In this document: piece by piece, positions 36,095-45,741 of the stretch
Layout of the letters: each line of letters opens with the position of its first letter
How positions within the stretch are numbered: the first letter of the stretch is position 1
Assembly: GCA_027313705.1 (NCBI GenBank)
Contig: DAHVDE010000026.1
Location: forward strand, 62,001-126,000
DNA from: Actinomycetota bacterium
GTDB lineage: Bacteria > Actinomycetota > Actinomycetes > Streptosporangiales > Streptosporangiaceae
Direction of reading: 5' to 3'
DNA: 64,000 nucleotides
The notes under the pieces: generated by a model
What the model saw: only the letters and a program-made list of their open reading frames with translations
The model's database searches: none
What the model was told of the DNA's origin: nothing
Program-made: the position numbers and the translations under genes

Positions 36095-37138
36095 ATGAGC
36101 TCGAGCACGGCTCAGCCGGCAAGTTCCCCGGCTGGCGGTGGGCATGGCGATAGTCCGCGTGCCGTGCTCGCGGCGCTCGCCGCGAACCTGGGCATAGCGG
36201 CGACTAAGTTCGCTGCGTTCGCGATCACCGGCTCAGCCTCGATGCTCGCCGAGTCAGTCCACTCCGTCGCCGACTCGGCCAACCAGGTTCTCCTGCTGGT
36301 CGGGCGGACTCGGTCGCGAAGAGAAGAAACCGACGAGCATCCGTTCGGTTTCGGCGCAGAGCGCTACGTGTACGCGTTCATCGTCGCCGTCGTGCTCTTC
36401 GTGGTCGGGGCGATCTTCTCCGTCTACGAGGGCATCAGCCGGATCAGGCATCCTGAGCAGGTCGTATCTCCGGTCGTGGCCTTCAGCGTGCTTGGCATCG
36501 CGATCGGCCTCGAGGCGTTCTCGTTCCGCACCGCGATCAGTGAGTCTGGCCGCAGCAGGGGATCGGCGACCTGGCGCGCGTTCATCAGGCACGCAAAGGC
36601 ACCTGAGCTGCCCGTAGTACTGCTCGAGGACTTCGCGGCCCTCATCGGCCTCGGTTTCGCGCTGATCGCGCTGATCTTGACCGCGGTCACAGGCAACCCG
36701 AGGTGGGATGGCGCCGGGTCGCTGGCCATCGGGTTGCTGCTCGGCTGCGTCGCGATCGTGCTCGCGACCGAGATGAAAAGCTTGCTGGTGGGTGAATCGG
36801 CGGCACCGCAGGTGCAGCGCGCGATTGTGGCCGCGCTCGAAGCCGATGCAGGCATCGAGCGGGTGATCCACCTTCGGACCCTGCACGTGGGTCCTGAGTC
36901 GCTGCTCGTGGTCGCTAAGATCGCGGTGAGTCCCGGTCAGGACGCACGGGGTATCGCCTGCGCCATCGACGACGCCGAGCGAAGGATCAGGGCGGCGGTG
37001 CCGATCGCCGGGCTGATCTTCCTCGAGCCCGACCTGTACGCCGAAGCCAGGCTCGACCCCGGTGATCCGGCCGTCCGGGCGGCGCGGCTCGGCCGCGAGG
37101 ACGCCCCGCCAGGGCAGGACGCCCCAGCCGGGCAGTAA
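36095..37138 (+). CDS. Cation diffusion facilitator (CDF) transporter
   Basis: A metal-ion/proton antiporter of 347 residues with about six membrane segments. The first metal pair is in ESVHSVADS and the second region has LLEDFAALIG, where the usual HxxxD is reduced to an ExxED-like form. DEHPFGFGAERYVY is the typical loop. The C-terminal cytoplasmic domain (about 215-310) is followed by a Pro/Gly tail made by an 18-bp duplication. The substrate (Zn or Mn) cannot be told. Confidence 0.85.
   Translation: MSSSTAQPASSPAGGGHGDSPRAVLAALAANLGIAATKFAAFAITGSASMLAESVHSVADSANQVLLLVGRTRSRREETDEHPFGFGAERYVYAFIVAVVLFVVGAIFSVYEGISRIRHPEQVVSPVVAFSVLGIAIGLEAFSFRTAISESGRSRGSATWRAFIRHAKAPELPVVLLEDFAALIGLGFALIALILTAVTGNPRWDGAGSLAIGLLLGCVAIVLATEMKSLLVGESAAPQVQRAIVAALEADAGIERVIHLRTLHVGPESLLVVAKIAVSPGQDARGIACAIDDAERRIRAAVPIAGLIFLEPDLYAEARLDPGDPAVRAARLGREDAPPGQDAPAGQ
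37098..37133 (+). repeat. 18-bp near-duplication at the end of the CDF gene
   Basis: AGGACGCCCCGCCAGGGC (37098-37115) and AGGACGCCCCAGCCGGGC (37116-37133) encode EDAPPG/QDAPAG. A degenerate third copy begins at 37134 and contains the stop, followed by a 9-bp AGCCCTGCC duplication. Confidence 0.6.
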
Positions 37139-37165
37139 GACGCCAGCCCTGCCAGCCCTGCCAGC

Positions 37166-37504
37166 TCAGCCGGTGCCGAGGAAACGAGCGGCGCGCTCTT
37201 TCTCGAAGTCCATGGCCATCGCCGGAATCGGCCTGATCTGCCCGATCCTACGGCCGAGTTCGGCCACCTCGGCCCGCGCCACCGGATCGGCGAGCACCCG
37301 CAGGCCGAAGGCCAGGGCGGCCGGGCTGACGTCGTAGCGCCGCTCGATCGCGATGCCGAGTGCGACCGCGTCGAGGTCGGCACCGCCGAACTGCCGGTGC
37401 CCGGCGACGACGCACTGAACCTGAGGAAGGAGGTTGAGCGATTCCCGGTATCTGAGCATCCGGGCGGAAATTCCAAGGCGCTGAGCGGCCTCCGTGATGC
37501 GCAT
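37166..37504 (-). CDS. MerR-family regulator
   Basis: 112 residues with an N-terminal MerR helix-turn-helix (RITEAAQRLGISARMLRYRE) and the wing YD-like AGHRQFGGADLDAV. There are no effector cysteines in the short C-terminal helix. It is divergent from sahH with a shared 112-bp control region, so it may regulate sahH. The effector is unknown. Confidence 0.82.
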   Translation of the reverse strand: MRITEAAQRLGISARMLRYRESLNLLPQVQCVVAGHRQFGGADLDAVALGIAIERRYDVSPAALAFGLRVLADPVARAEVAELGRRIGQIRPIPAMAMDFEKERAARFLGTG

Positions 37505-37530
37505 GACGCTAATTTAACAAATCTACGTCA
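37504..37530 (+). promoter_or_regulatory. AT-rich imperfect palindrome between merR and sahH
   Basis: TGACG (37504-37508) and CGTCA (37526-37530) frame an AT-rich core in a strongly GC-rich setting, overlapping the merR start codon. It fits a MerR operator with autoregulation and possible control of sahH. It is inferred from position. Confidence 0.35.
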
Positions 37531-37615
37531 AGAAACCACTCTGCAGGGTGCGCGGGACAGGTCGGTCCCGTAGCGTTTGGCTGACAGCCCAGCCATGCCA
37601 GATGAGGAGCGCAGC

Positions 37616-39100
37616 ATGTCAGCGGAGCAGTTTCCGTTCAAGGTCGCGGATCTATCGCTCGCCGAGTTCGGCCGTAAGGAAATACGGCTGGCCGAGCATG
37701 AAATGCCGGGCCTGATGGCGGTGCGCGAGGAGTACGGCCGTACCAAGCCGCTGGCCGGCGCCCGGATCACCGGCTCGCTGCACATGACGATACAGACCGC
37801 GGTGCTGATCGAGACGCTCGTCGCGCTTGGCGCGCAGGTCAGGTGGGCGAGTTGCAACATCTTCTCCACCCAGGACCACGCCGCCGCCGCGGTCGCGGTC
37901 GGGCCTGATGGCACGCCGGAGGATCCGCGCGGCATCCCCGTGTTCGCCTGGAAAGGCGAGACGCTGCCAGAGTACTGGTGGTGCACCGAGCAGGCATTGA
38001 CCTGGCCAGGCCAGGACGGCCCGAACATGCTCCTCGACGACGGCGGCGACGCCACGCTGCTGGTCCACAAGGGCGCCGATTACGAGGCGGCTGGCCAGGT
38101 TCCTGAGGACGCCGACGACGACCCGGAGGAGTGGACGGTCATACTCGGCGTGCTGCGGGCCAGCCTGGCGGCCGACCCGGCGAGATGGACGAGTGCGGCC
38201 AAGGAGATCCGCGGCGTCACCGAGGAAACCACGACGGGCGTGCACCGGCTCTATGAGATGTTCAGGGCGGGCACGCTGCGGTTCCCTGCCATCAACGTGA
38301 ACGACTCTGTCACCAAGTCCAAGTTCGACAACAAGTACGGCTGCCGTCACTCCCTGATCGACGGCATCAACCGTGCCACGGACACCCTGATCGGCGGCAA
38401 GGTCGCCGTCGTCTGCGGTTACGGCGATGTCGGCAAGGGCTGCGCCGAGTCGCTGCGCGGTCAGGGCGCACGGGTAATCATCACCGAGATCGACCCGATC
38501 TGCGCCTTGCAGGCGGCAATGGACGGCTTCCAGGTCGCCACCCTCGACGACGTCGTCGAGACGGCCGACATCTTCGTGACGGCAACAGGAAATCTCCGCA
38601 TCATCACCGCCGAGCACATGAGCAGAATGAAGCACCAGGCGATCGTCGGAAACATCGGCCATTTCGACAACGAAATCGACATGGCTGGCCTGGCCAGGCT
38701 GCCTGGTGTCCGACGGGTGAACATCAAGCCGCAGGTGGACGAGTGGGTCATCCCCGGCGGCCCGCACGGGCGGATGGCAGCAGAAACCGACGAAGGCGGC
38801 CACTCGGTCATCGTGCTGTCCGAGGGCCGGCTGCTCAACCTCGGCAACGCTACCGGCCACCCGAGCTTCGTGATGTCCTCGAGCTTCACCAACCAGGTGC
38901 TCGCGCAGATCGAGTTGTTTACCAAGACACAGGAATATCCGCTTGGCGTCTACGTGCTGCCCAAGGTGCTCGACGAGCGAGTCGCCAGGTTGCACCTGGC
39001 CGCTCTCGGCGTCCACCTCACTGAATTGAACAAGGAGCAGGCCGATTACATCGGCGTGCCAGTCGAGGGCCCTTACAAGCCTGACCACTACCGCTACTGA
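37616..39100 (+). CDS. sahH: S-adenosylhomocysteine hydrolase
   Basis: Splits S-adenosylhomocysteine to adenosine and homocysteine, using tightly bound NAD. 494 residues of the standard bacterial/eukaryotic long form, with the roughly 40-residue insertion near [17 protein letters not shown]. Catalytic motifs are intact: [49 protein letters not shown] and the C-terminal KPDHYRY. ATG 37616 is preferred over an upstream TTG because GAGGAGC lies 7 bases before it. Confidence 0.96.
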   Translation: MSAEQFPFKVADLSLAEFGRKEIRLAEHEMPGLMAVREEYGRTKPLAGARITGSLHMTIQTAVLIETLVALGAQVRWASCNIFSTQDHAAAAVAVGPDGTPEDPRGIPVFAWKGETLPEYWWCTEQALTWPGQDGPNMLLDDGGDATLLVHKGADYEAAGQVPEDADDDPEEWTVILGVLRASLAADPARWTSAAKEIRGVTEETTTGVHRLYEMFRAGTLRFPAINVNDSVTKSKFDNKYGCRHSLIDGINRATDTLIGGKVAVVCGYGDVGKGCAESLRGQGARVIITEIDPICALQAAMDGFQVATLDDVVETADIFVTATGNLRIITAEHMSRMKHQAIVGNIGHFDNEIDMAGLARLPGVRRVNIKPQVDEWVIPGGPHGRMAAETDEGGHSVIVLSEGRLLNLGNATGHPSFVMSSSFTNQVLAQIELFTKTQEYPLGVYVLPKVLDERVARLHLAALGVHLTELNKEQADYIGVPVEGPYKPDHYRY

Positions 39101-39105
39101 GGATC

Positions 39106-40335
39106 GTGCCAGTGCTTGGCGAGGCGCGCGTCGCCTGGGCCGAACGAGCCATGCCCGTGCTCGGGCTGCTGCGCAGGGAATTCGGCGCCAGCCGGCCGTT
39201 CGCGGGGCGCACCATCGCGGCCTGCCTGCACATCACCGCGGAAACCGCGGTGCTTGTCGGCGTGCTTACCGAGGGCGGGGGCGAGGTGCACCTGGCCGCC
39301 TCGAACCCGCTGTCCACCCAGGACGATATCGCGGCGATGCTGGCTGGCCAGCCCGGAGTCTTCGTGTACGCGAAGGCGGGCGTAGATCGCGATACCTACT
39401 ACGCGCACCTGAACCGTGCCCTGGACTCCGTGCCCGACCTGGTCATAGACGATGGCTGTGACCTGGTGCACACGTTGCATTCCCAGCGCCAGGAGCTGCT
39501 GGCGAGCGTGGCGGGCGGTTGTGAGTCGACGGCTACCGGGGTGGCGCGGCTGCGCCTGATGGCCGCCTCGGGCACGCTGGCCTTTCCCGTGCTCGCGGCC
39601 GACGGGTCGGTGACGAGGCGGATGTTCGACAACGGGCACGGCACCGGCCAGTCGGTCATAGACGGCTTGCTGCGTGCCACCAACCTGCTCCTGGCAGGGA
39701 AGACAGTGGTGGTCGCGGGGTACGGCTCGTGCGGGGCGAGCATCGCCGACCGGGCGGCCGGACTCGGCGCTGCGGTCATCGTGACCGAGGTTGATCCGGT
39801 CAGGGCACTCGACGCGCTGATGCGCGGATACCGGGTACTCCCGATGGCCGCCGCGGCGCCGCTCGGTGAGGTGTTCATCACCGCTACCGGTTCCCGCGAC
39901 GTGATCGGCGCCCAGCATTTCTGGCTGATGCGAGACGGCGCGGTGCTGGCCAACGCCGGCCATTTCGATGTAGAGATCGACGTGCGCGGCCTGGCCGCTG
40001 CCTCGGTCAAGGTCAATCACGGGGTAAGGCCGCACTCTGACGAGTATGTGCTTGCCAGCGGGACCAGGCTGGTCTTGCTCGCCGAAGGCAGGGTGGTCAA
40101 CCTGATCGCGGCCGAGGGTAACCCGGCCGCGGTCATGGACCTGTCCTTCGCGGCTCAGGCCCTCGCACTGGCCTGGCTGGCCGGCGGGGCAGACCTGCCC
40201 GCAGGGGTGCACCCGATACCCGCCACGATCGACGTCAGCGTGGCCGCGCACGCCCTCGCCGCCCAGGGCGTCGGCATTGACGCGCTGACCGCCGCCCAGC
40301 GCGAGTACCTCGCATCCTGGCGCCAGGGCAGCTAG
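39106..40335 (+). CDS. Second, short archaeal/Thermotoga-type SAH hydrolase paralogue with altered active site
   Basis: 409 residues, lacking the long-form insertion and the KPDHYRY tail and ending EYLASWRQGS as short-form enzymes do. The NAD motif GYGSCG and residues equivalent to human His55 (His42), Asp190 (Asp175) and His301 (His286) are kept. Three adenosine-contact residues differ: human Glu156 is Ser141, Lys186 is Arg171 and His353 is Asn339 (GNPAAVM instead of GHPxxxM). It starts 5 bp after sahH, so both are probably cotranscribed. It may act on a related nucleoside-homocysteine, or be a regulatory or inactive partner. That part is inference. Confidence 0.82.
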   Translation: MPVLGEARVAWAERAMPVLGLLRREFGASRPFAGRTIAACLHITAETAVLVGVLTEGGGEVHLAASNPLSTQDDIAAMLAGQPGVFVYAKAGVDRDTYYAHLNRALDSVPDLVIDDGCDLVHTLHSQRQELLASVAGGCESTATGVARLRLMAASGTLAFPVLAADGSVTRRMFDNGHGTGQSVIDGLLRATNLLLAGKTVVVAGYGSCGASIADRAAGLGAAVIVTEVDPVRALDALMRGYRVLPMAAAAPLGEVFITATGSRDVIGAQHFWLMRDGAVLANAGHFDVEIDVRGLAAASVKVNHGVRPHSDEYVLASGTRLVLLAEGRVVNLIAAEGNPAAVMDLSFAAQALALAWLAGGADLPAGVHPIPATIDVSVAAHALAAQGVGIDALTAAQREYLASWRQGS

Positions 40336-40384
40336 CCGGGCGCCACTATTTTCCGCACTCGCCTGCTAATGGCACCCTAGAGTC

Positions 40385-40897
40385 ATGACGACCGAGCGCA
40401 CCGTCCAGCCAATGCCGCCAGGGCTCCGTGTGCCGGCCAATCGGATCAGCCGTCGTGCGATTAGCTACTGGACGGCCAGGGCGGCTCTCGGCGGCGCATT
40501 TGTCGTGCTCGTCGAGGCTGCTATCGCGGTCGCCGGCGGATTTTCCGCCGCAATGGGCTACCTGATTGCCTGCACCTTCGCCGCCGTGGCCGCGCACGCG
40601 GTGATCATGCCGCGCTGGCGCTACCGCGTGCACCGCTGGGAGGTCACCGACCAGGCCCTGTACACCAGGTCGGGCTGGTTCTCCGTGCACTGGCAGATCG
40701 CGCCGATTAGCCGCATCCAGACCATCGACAGTCATCGGTCCGTCGGCGAGCGGATTTTCGGCCTCGCCAACGTCACCGCGACGACGGCCTCGGCCGCCGG
40801 ACCTGTCCGGATCCACGGCCTTGACCGTGAACTGGCCGACATGCTGCTCGATCAGCTAGCCGTGGCCACCGGGCAGTCAGCCGGGGACGCTACGTGA
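40385..40897 (+). CDS. PH-domain (bPH2/YdbS-like) membrane protein
   Basis: 170 residues with two hydrophobic segments (about 30-75) then one bacterial PH domain: YRVHRWEVTDQALYTRSGWF and ISRIQTIDSHRSVGERIFGLANVTATTAS. It overlaps the next gene by four bases (ATGA), forming the YdbS-YdbT-like pair. Confidence 0.85.
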   Translation: MTTERTVQPMPPGLRVPANRISRRAISYWTARAALGGAFVVLVEAAIAVAGGFSAAMGYLIACTFAAVAAHAVIMPRWRYRVHRWEVTDQALYTRSGWFSVHWQIAPISRIQTIDSHRSVGERIFGLANVTATTASAAGPVRIHGLDRELADMLLDQLAVATGQSAGDAT

Positions 40898-42450
40898 CCG
40901 GCCTGGCCGCCGGGCTCGGCGACGCGGGCGCCGAGTGGCTGCGGCTGAGTCCGCGCAGCCTCATCGTGCGGCCGCTGACCGACCTGTCCAGGTTGCTTCC
41001 GCTGGTGGCCGCCCTGCTGATCCTGCATTCCCGGATCGGCAGCTACGTGACCTGGAGCGTGCTCGCCGCCGTGGCGGCGGTGGTGCCCGGCATGCTGCAC
41101 TGGATCACGACCAGGTACAAGATCACCGACGAGCGGGTGTACCTGCGCCATGGCGTGTTCAACCAGAAGGTGCTCTCTGTTGCCAGGGACAGGATCAGGA
41201 CGGTCGACGTGACCGCGCACCTGCTTTACCGGTTGCTCGGCGTCTGCCACGTCACCATCGGCACCGGCCGCAATGACCTCAGGTCGGGTCATCTCGACCT
41301 TGACGGGATGACCAGGACCGACGCCGAGTCGCTGCGGCTCATGCTGCTTCCCGCGACGGCCGGCACGGCAGCGCGGCCCGCCGCGGGTGGTCAGGGCGCG
41401 GCCGCCGCGAGTTCGGCTGGCGCGGAATATGCCAGGCTGCGGCTGAGCTGGCTCAGGTTCGCGCCGCTGACCATGACCGGCCTGGTCGTGCTCGGAGTGC
41501 TGTTCGGCTTCGTGCTTCAGCTAAGCAACGCGACCGACATTAACCTGGCCAAGACCGGGCCGGTCAGATACCTGGTGCGCGAATTCGCCTCGTTCAGCAT
41601 CGTCGAGCGCGTCGGCGTTAGCGCACCGCTGGCGATGGCCGGCTATGTGCTGATCGCGCTGATCGGCTACACGGCGGTCTACTGGAACTTCCGCGTTGCC
41701 GGGTACGGCGCCGATACCGTCCGGGTGACCAGGGGCCTGCTCTCGCTGCGGGTGACGGCGATCTCGCTGAGCAGGCTGCGCGGCATCGAGATCAGCGAAC
41801 CGCTGCTGCTGCGCGCGGCCGGGGGTGCGAAGTGCATCGCCATCACGACCGGCCTGCGGGTCGGGAAGGGCGCCGAGCACGAAGGCTCGGTGCTGCTGCC
41901 GCCCGCGCCGCGTCAGGTGGCGCACCGTGTCGCCTCCGAGCTGCTCGGAGTGCCAGGGGAACTTGCTCGCGGGCCATTGCGGCGGCACGGCCAGGCAGCG
42001 CTGCGCCGCCGCTACATCCGCGCCCTCACCGCTGCCTGCCTGCTCATCGCGGCCATCGAAGCCGCAGCCTGGATCAGGCACGGACCCGCCTGGGTGCGGG
42101 CGGGATCGCTGCTGCTGATTCCGGCCGCCGTGCTCATCGCGGCCGACAGGTACCGCAACCTCGGGCATCGCCTGGCAGGCGGCTGGCTGGTGACAATGAC
42201 TGGCAGCTTCACGCGGCGTCGCAGCATCGTAGGCACCGACGCGATCATCGGCTGGCGCATCAGGCAGACGTGGTTCCAGCGCAGGCTCGGGCTGATGACG
42301 CTGACCGCGACGACGGCGGCCGGCCATCAGCGTTACTCGCTGCGCGACGTCCCGGTCGACGTCGGCCTGGCTGTGGCCGCGGCGGCTACCAGTGACCTGA
42401 TCAAGCCCTTCGAACTTCAGCCGGACGCCAAGCCGGCTACCAAGGCTTAG
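40894..42450 (+). CDS. PH-domain (YdbT-like) membrane protein
   Basis: 518 residues with three bPH2 domains and paired membrane segments between them. Clear repeats are YKITDERVYLRHGVFNQKVLSVARDRIRTVDV and the later TRGLLSLRVTAISLSRLRGIEI. YdbST-type pairs act in envelope stress protection in other bacteria. Its 3' end overlaps that of the RDD gene. Confidence 0.85.
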   Translation: MTGLAAGLGDAGAEWLRLSPRSLIVRPLTDLSRLLPLVAALLILHSRIGSYVTWSVLAAVAAVVPGMLHWITTRYKITDERVYLRHGVFNQKVLSVARDRIRTVDVTAHLLYRLLGVCHVTIGTGRNDLRSGHLDLDGMTRTDAESLRLMLLPATAGTAARPAAGGQGAAAASSAGAEYARLRLSWLRFAPLTMTGLVVLGVLFGFVLQLSNATDINLAKTGPVRYLVREFASFSIVERVGVSAPLAMAGYVLIALIGYTAVYWNFRVAGYGADTVRVTRGLLSLRVTAISLSRLRGIEISEPLLLRAAGGAKCIAITTGLRVGKGAEHEGSVLLPPAPRQVAHRVASELLGVPGELARGPLRRHGQAALRRRYIRALTAACLLIAAIEAAAWIRHGPAWVRAGSLLLIPAAVLIAADRYRNLGHRLAGGWLVTMTGSFTRRRSIVGTDAIIGWRIRQTWFQRRLGLMTLTATTAAGHQRYSLRDVPVDVGLAVAAAATSDLIKPFELQPDAKPATKA

Positions 42451-43411
42451 CGAACCCGTAGTCCTCCGGAGGTTGGGCGGGCTCTTCCCCGCCTGCCCGC
42501 TGCGGCCCGGCCGGCATCTCGGTGCTGGCTATCTCGGTGACCGGTGCGTAGACAGTGTGACCAGGGCCGTAGTTCGGCGCGGCCTGCGGTGCGGCGGCGA
42601 GCTTGGCCAGGTCGCGGGTGCGGCGGATGGTGAGGATGGCGCCGAGGTAGATGTCCGCCGGTATGGCTGCGGGCGGCGGCGGGCTGACATGGGCGAAGAC
42701 CTCGCTGGTGAGCGCCATGCCGATGCCCAGCCTGGCTTCCTTGCGCAGTTGCGGGTACCGGCGCAGGTAGCTGCTTGCGGCGGCGGCGGTGTGCTCGGGC
42801 AGCCTGGAAAGCTCCACGTGGTGTGCCCAGTCGAGCAGCGGCGGCGGTATGTAAGTGTAGAGGGCAGGCAGTTCAGGCCGCCGCGGTGTGCGCTCTTGCA
42901 CGACGAAAGTGCCCGCGAACAGGTCGCCTAGTCGCTTGCCCTTGGCCGAGACCATCGAGGAGGTCAGGCCGATCGGCATGCCGATCAGCGAAATGGGCGG
43001 CCAGATCTCGATGAAAGTCCCGGCCAGCGCACGGATCAGGGCTTGCCTGAATCGCTCGGGGCCGCCGTCGTCGCTCACCACCCTGATGCCCAGGGCCAGC
43101 TTGCCGAGAGTTCTGCCGCGGCTCAGCGTCTCGAAGGTCACCGGGTAGGCGATGATGATCAGGACGTAGCTGACGATCGAAAGCGCGGCGGCCGACGCCG
43201 GGTTGAGGTGCCCCGCAGCCTGGGTGAGGGAGCCACCGACAAAGAAGATCGCGATCAACTCGACGGCAATGTCGATCATCTCGGCCAGGATGCGAACCGG
43301 AAATCTTGCCACCGCCAGGTCAAGTACCACAGCTTCGCCGGTCACTACCTCGGCCACGCCGGTACCTCCGCCAGTGGTTGTCAAGCTTCGAGCCTGGCCA
43401 AGGATATCCAC
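42437..43411 (-). CDS. RDD-family membrane protein
   Basis: 324 residues. The RDD domain (20-175) has the Arg-Asp features in RFPVRILAEMIDIAVE and TLGKLALGIRVVSDDG. A Pro-rich cytoplasmic C-terminus follows. It is divergent from spoIIM with 24 bp between starts, as seen in Mycobacterium (Rv3694c/Rv3695). Confidence 0.85.
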   Translation of the reverse strand: MDILGQARSLTTTGGGTGVAEVVTGEAVVLDLAVARFPVRILAEMIDIAVELIAIFFVGGSLTQAAGHLNPASAAALSIVSYVLIIIAYPVTFETLSRGRTLGKLALGIRVVSDDGGPERFRQALIRALAGTFIEIWPPISLIGMPIGLTSSMVSAKGKRLGDLFAGTFVVQERTPRRPELPALYTYIPPPLLDWAHHVELSRLPEHTAAAASSYLRRYPQLRKEARLGIGMALTSEVFAHVSPPPPAAIPADIYLGAILTIRRTRDLAKLAAAPQAAPNYGPGHTVYAPVTEIASTEMPAGPQRAGGEEPAQPPEDYGFAKPW

Positions 43412-43423
43412 TCACCCGCGCTG

Positions 43424-43429
43424 TAGTCT
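43424..43429 (+). promoter_or_regulatory. -10 element suggesting leaderless spoIIM
   Basis: TAGTCT lies 6 bases before the spoIIM GTG. The divergent RDD start is only 24 bp away, so the two promoters must overlap. Confidence 0.4.
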
Positions 43430-43435
43430 CCAGGC

Positions 43436-44431
43436 GTGGACGTAGACGTGTTCGCGGCCGAACACCGCGACGCCTGGGCCAGGCTCGACCGGCTGGTCAG
43501 CCGCCGTAGCCACCTGACAGGCGCCGAAGTCGACGAGCTAGTCGCCCTCTACCAGGCCACGGCCGCCCAGCTTGCCGCCGTCCAGGCGGCCAGCCTCGAC
43601 CCCGCGCTTGCCGCGGCGCTTTCCGCCAGGCTGGCGCGGGCCAGGGCGGTCGTGACCGGAGCCCAGCCGTCCTCGTTCGGTGCCATCGCCAGGTTCTTGA
43701 CGATCTCCTTTCCCGCCGCGGCCTACCGCGCCCGCTGGTGGTGGCTTGGCAGCGCGGCAGGGACGATCCTGGTCGCCGTGCTGATCGGCCGCGAGGTCGC
43801 TACCTCGCCCGCGCTCCAGGCCGCGCTGCTTCCCGGCGCCGGCGCCAGGAAGCTGGTAACGCACGAGTTCAGGCACTACTACTCGACGTACAGCGCCCAG
43901 TCGTTCGCGGCTCAGGTCTGGACCCACAACGCCTTGCTGGCCGCGGAATCGGTCACGTTCGGGCTGCTGCTCGGCATTCCAGTGCTCTACTTCCTGTTCG
44001 CGAACGCGCAGAATATCGGCGTCGACGCTGGGCTGCTGACTGGTTACGGACGGTCAGGTGAGTTCTGGACCCTGGTGCTGCCGCACGGCATGCTCGAGCT
44101 GACCGCGGTGTTCCTGGCTGCGGGCGCCGGGCTGCGGCTCGGCTGGGCTGTCGTCGATCCTGGACCGCGCAGCAGGGCAGCGGCCATCGGCGCCGAGGGC
44201 CGTGCCATGTTCACGGTCGCCATCGGCCTGGTCTTCGTGCTGGCGGTCTCCGGCCTGCTCGAGGCCTTCCTGACTCCTTCGCCGCTGCCCGCCTGGGCCA
44301 GGATCGGCATCGGCGGCGTGGTGGAAGCGGCCTTCCTTGGCTATGTCATCCTCTTCGGACGCCGGGCGGTCATGACCGGGGAAACCGGTGACATCGCGGA
44401 AGCCCCTGACACCTTGCCTGTGACCGGCTGA
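43436..44431 (+). CDS. SpoIIM-like integral membrane protein
   Basis: 331 residues of the stage II sporulation protein M family. After a helical N-terminal cytoplasmic region with SRRSHLTGAEVDELV, about six membrane segments follow, including the family stretch HNALLAAESVTFGLLLGIPVLYF and LPHGMLELTAVFLAAGAGLRLG. In non-endospore-formers it may shape peptidoglycan or the envelope; that is unknown here. It converges with the DUF58 gene. Confidence 0.88.
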   Translation: MDVDVFAAEHRDAWARLDRLVSRRSHLTGAEVDELVALYQATAAQLAAVQAASLDPALAAALSARLARARAVVTGAQPSSFGAIARFLTISFPAAAYRARWWWLGSAAGTILVAVLIGREVATSPALQAALLPGAGARKLVTHEFRHYYSTYSAQSFAAQVWTHNALLAAESVTFGLLLGIPVLYFLFANAQNIGVDAGLLTGYGRSGEFWTLVLPHGMLELTAVFLAAGAGLRLGWAVVDPGPRSRAAAIGAEGRAMFTVAIGLVFVLAVSGLLEAFLTPSPLPAWARIGIGGVVEAAFLGYVILFGRRAVMTGETGDIAEAPDTLPVTG

Positions 44432-44448
44432 GGTGCCTGACGCGCCGC

Positions 44449-45741
44449 TCACAGGCGGCCGGCGGCTTTCATGGTGAGATAGGCGTCGGCCAGGGCGGGG
44501 GGCAGTTCCTGCGGCGTAGCGTCGACGACGTCCACATTGTGCCGCTTGAGCAGCGCGCTGACCTCGGCTCGCGCGCCTTGCGCGCGGATCGCCGCGGCGG
44601 CGTCGAATATGGCCGCCACGCTGCCGCGGCCGGCGGCCATCTCGGCGAGCCTCGGATCGGCGACCGCCGCGATCAGCACGTGATGCCTGCCTGTCAGGGA
44701 CCGCAGGTTCGGCAGCAGGCCGTGCTCGATAGAGGCCGGGTTGAGGTCGGTCATGAGCACCACCAGGCATCGCTGCCTGGCGATGCTAAGCGCCGTGGCG
44801 GTCACCAAGGTCAGGTCTGGTTCGGTCAGCTCTGGTTCGAGCAGCGCGAGCTCGCTGGTGATGGCGGCGAGCACGGTGTTGCGTCCCTCGCCGGTGACCA
44901 TGGCTCTGATCCTGCGGTCGGCCGCGATCAGGTCGACGTGATCGCCTGCCTGCACCGCGAGCGCGGCAAGCAGCAGCGCGGCGTCCATGGACGCGTCCAG
45001 CCTGGTGATACCGCCGATCCGGCCAGCGGACCCGCGGCCGGTGTCGAGGACGATCAGGACACGGCGGTTGCGCTCTGGCCGCCAGGTCCGCACCAGGACG
45101 TCACCGCGGCGCGCCGACGAGCGCCAGTCGATGGACCTGACGTCGTCGCCGAGCACATAGGGACGCAGCGAGTCGAACTCGCTGCCCTGGCCGCGGATCA
45201 GCGACCGGTACTGGCCGTCCAGCTCACGCAGCCTGGAGAGCTTGGCGGGCAGGTGCTTGCGGGAAAGGAAAGGCGGCAGCACTCGCACCGTCCATGGCGC
45301 GGTCAGGTTACGCTGCCTCCCCGCCAGCCCGAGCGGCCCGAGCGAGCGGAGGGTCACGTACCCGGCGGTGACGTCGCCGCGCCGTGCCGGGGTGAGCGTG
45401 GTCGTCAGCGTGACGCTCAGGCCTGCGGGCACCGAGGTGAAGCTGCGAGCCGGCGCGGCGCCCGCGCTTGGCCGCCAGCCGTCCCTGACCTGCGCTCTCA
45501 GCCTGCGCCTGCCCAGGTTGGCGATGGCCAGGCTGATCGTGCCGGTTTCGCCAAGACGCACCTTGGCGTCACCTGACCTGGTCGCCGTGACTCGCCTCGG
45601 GCTGGCCGCCAGCGTCAGGTCGGCGACGACGAGGGCCGCGAGCACGATCCCGCAGGCCAGGACCGCCAGCGGCGTGCCGAAAATCGCCACCGCGATGGCG
45701 GCGGCAGCGGCGGCTAGCGCGGCACGGCCGGTGAGGATCAT
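44449..45741 (-). CDS. DUF58 (von Willebrand A-like) protein
   Basis: 430 residues. Two N-terminal membrane segments precede a beta-rich part and the DUF58 core QYRSLIRGQGSEFDSLRPYVLGDDVRSIDWRSSARRGD. A VWA-type MIDAS-like strand, RRVLIVLDTGRGSAG, follows. It overlaps moxR by four bases. DUF58 and MoxR proteins usually act together as chaperone pairs. Confidence 0.88.
   Translation of the reverse strand: MILTGRAALAAAAAAIAVAIFGTPLAVLACGIVLAALVVADLTLAASPRRVTATRSGDAKVRLGETGTISLAIANLGRRRLRAQVRDGWRPSAGAAPARSFTSVPAGLSVTLTTTLTPARRGDVTAGYVTLRSLGPLGLAGRQRNLTAPWTVRVLPPFLSRKHLPAKLSRLRELDGQYRSLIRGQGSEFDSLRPYVLGDDVRSIDWRSSARRGDVLVRTWRPERNRRVLIVLDTGRGSAGRIGGITRLDASMDAALLLAALAVQAGDHVDLIAADRRIRAMVTGEGRNTVLAAITSELALLEPELTEPDLTLVTATALSIARQRCLVVLMTDLNPASIEHGLLPNLRSLTGRHHVLIAAVADPRLAEMAAGRGSVAAIFDAAAAIRAQGARAEVSALLKRHNVDVVDATPQELPPALADAYLTMKAAGRL

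Noticed and set aside
37505-37615. SAH or SAM riboswitch before sahH
   Set aside because: Only a small GGGAC/GTCCC hairpin is seen; the conserved core of known SAH riboswitches is not recognisable by eye.
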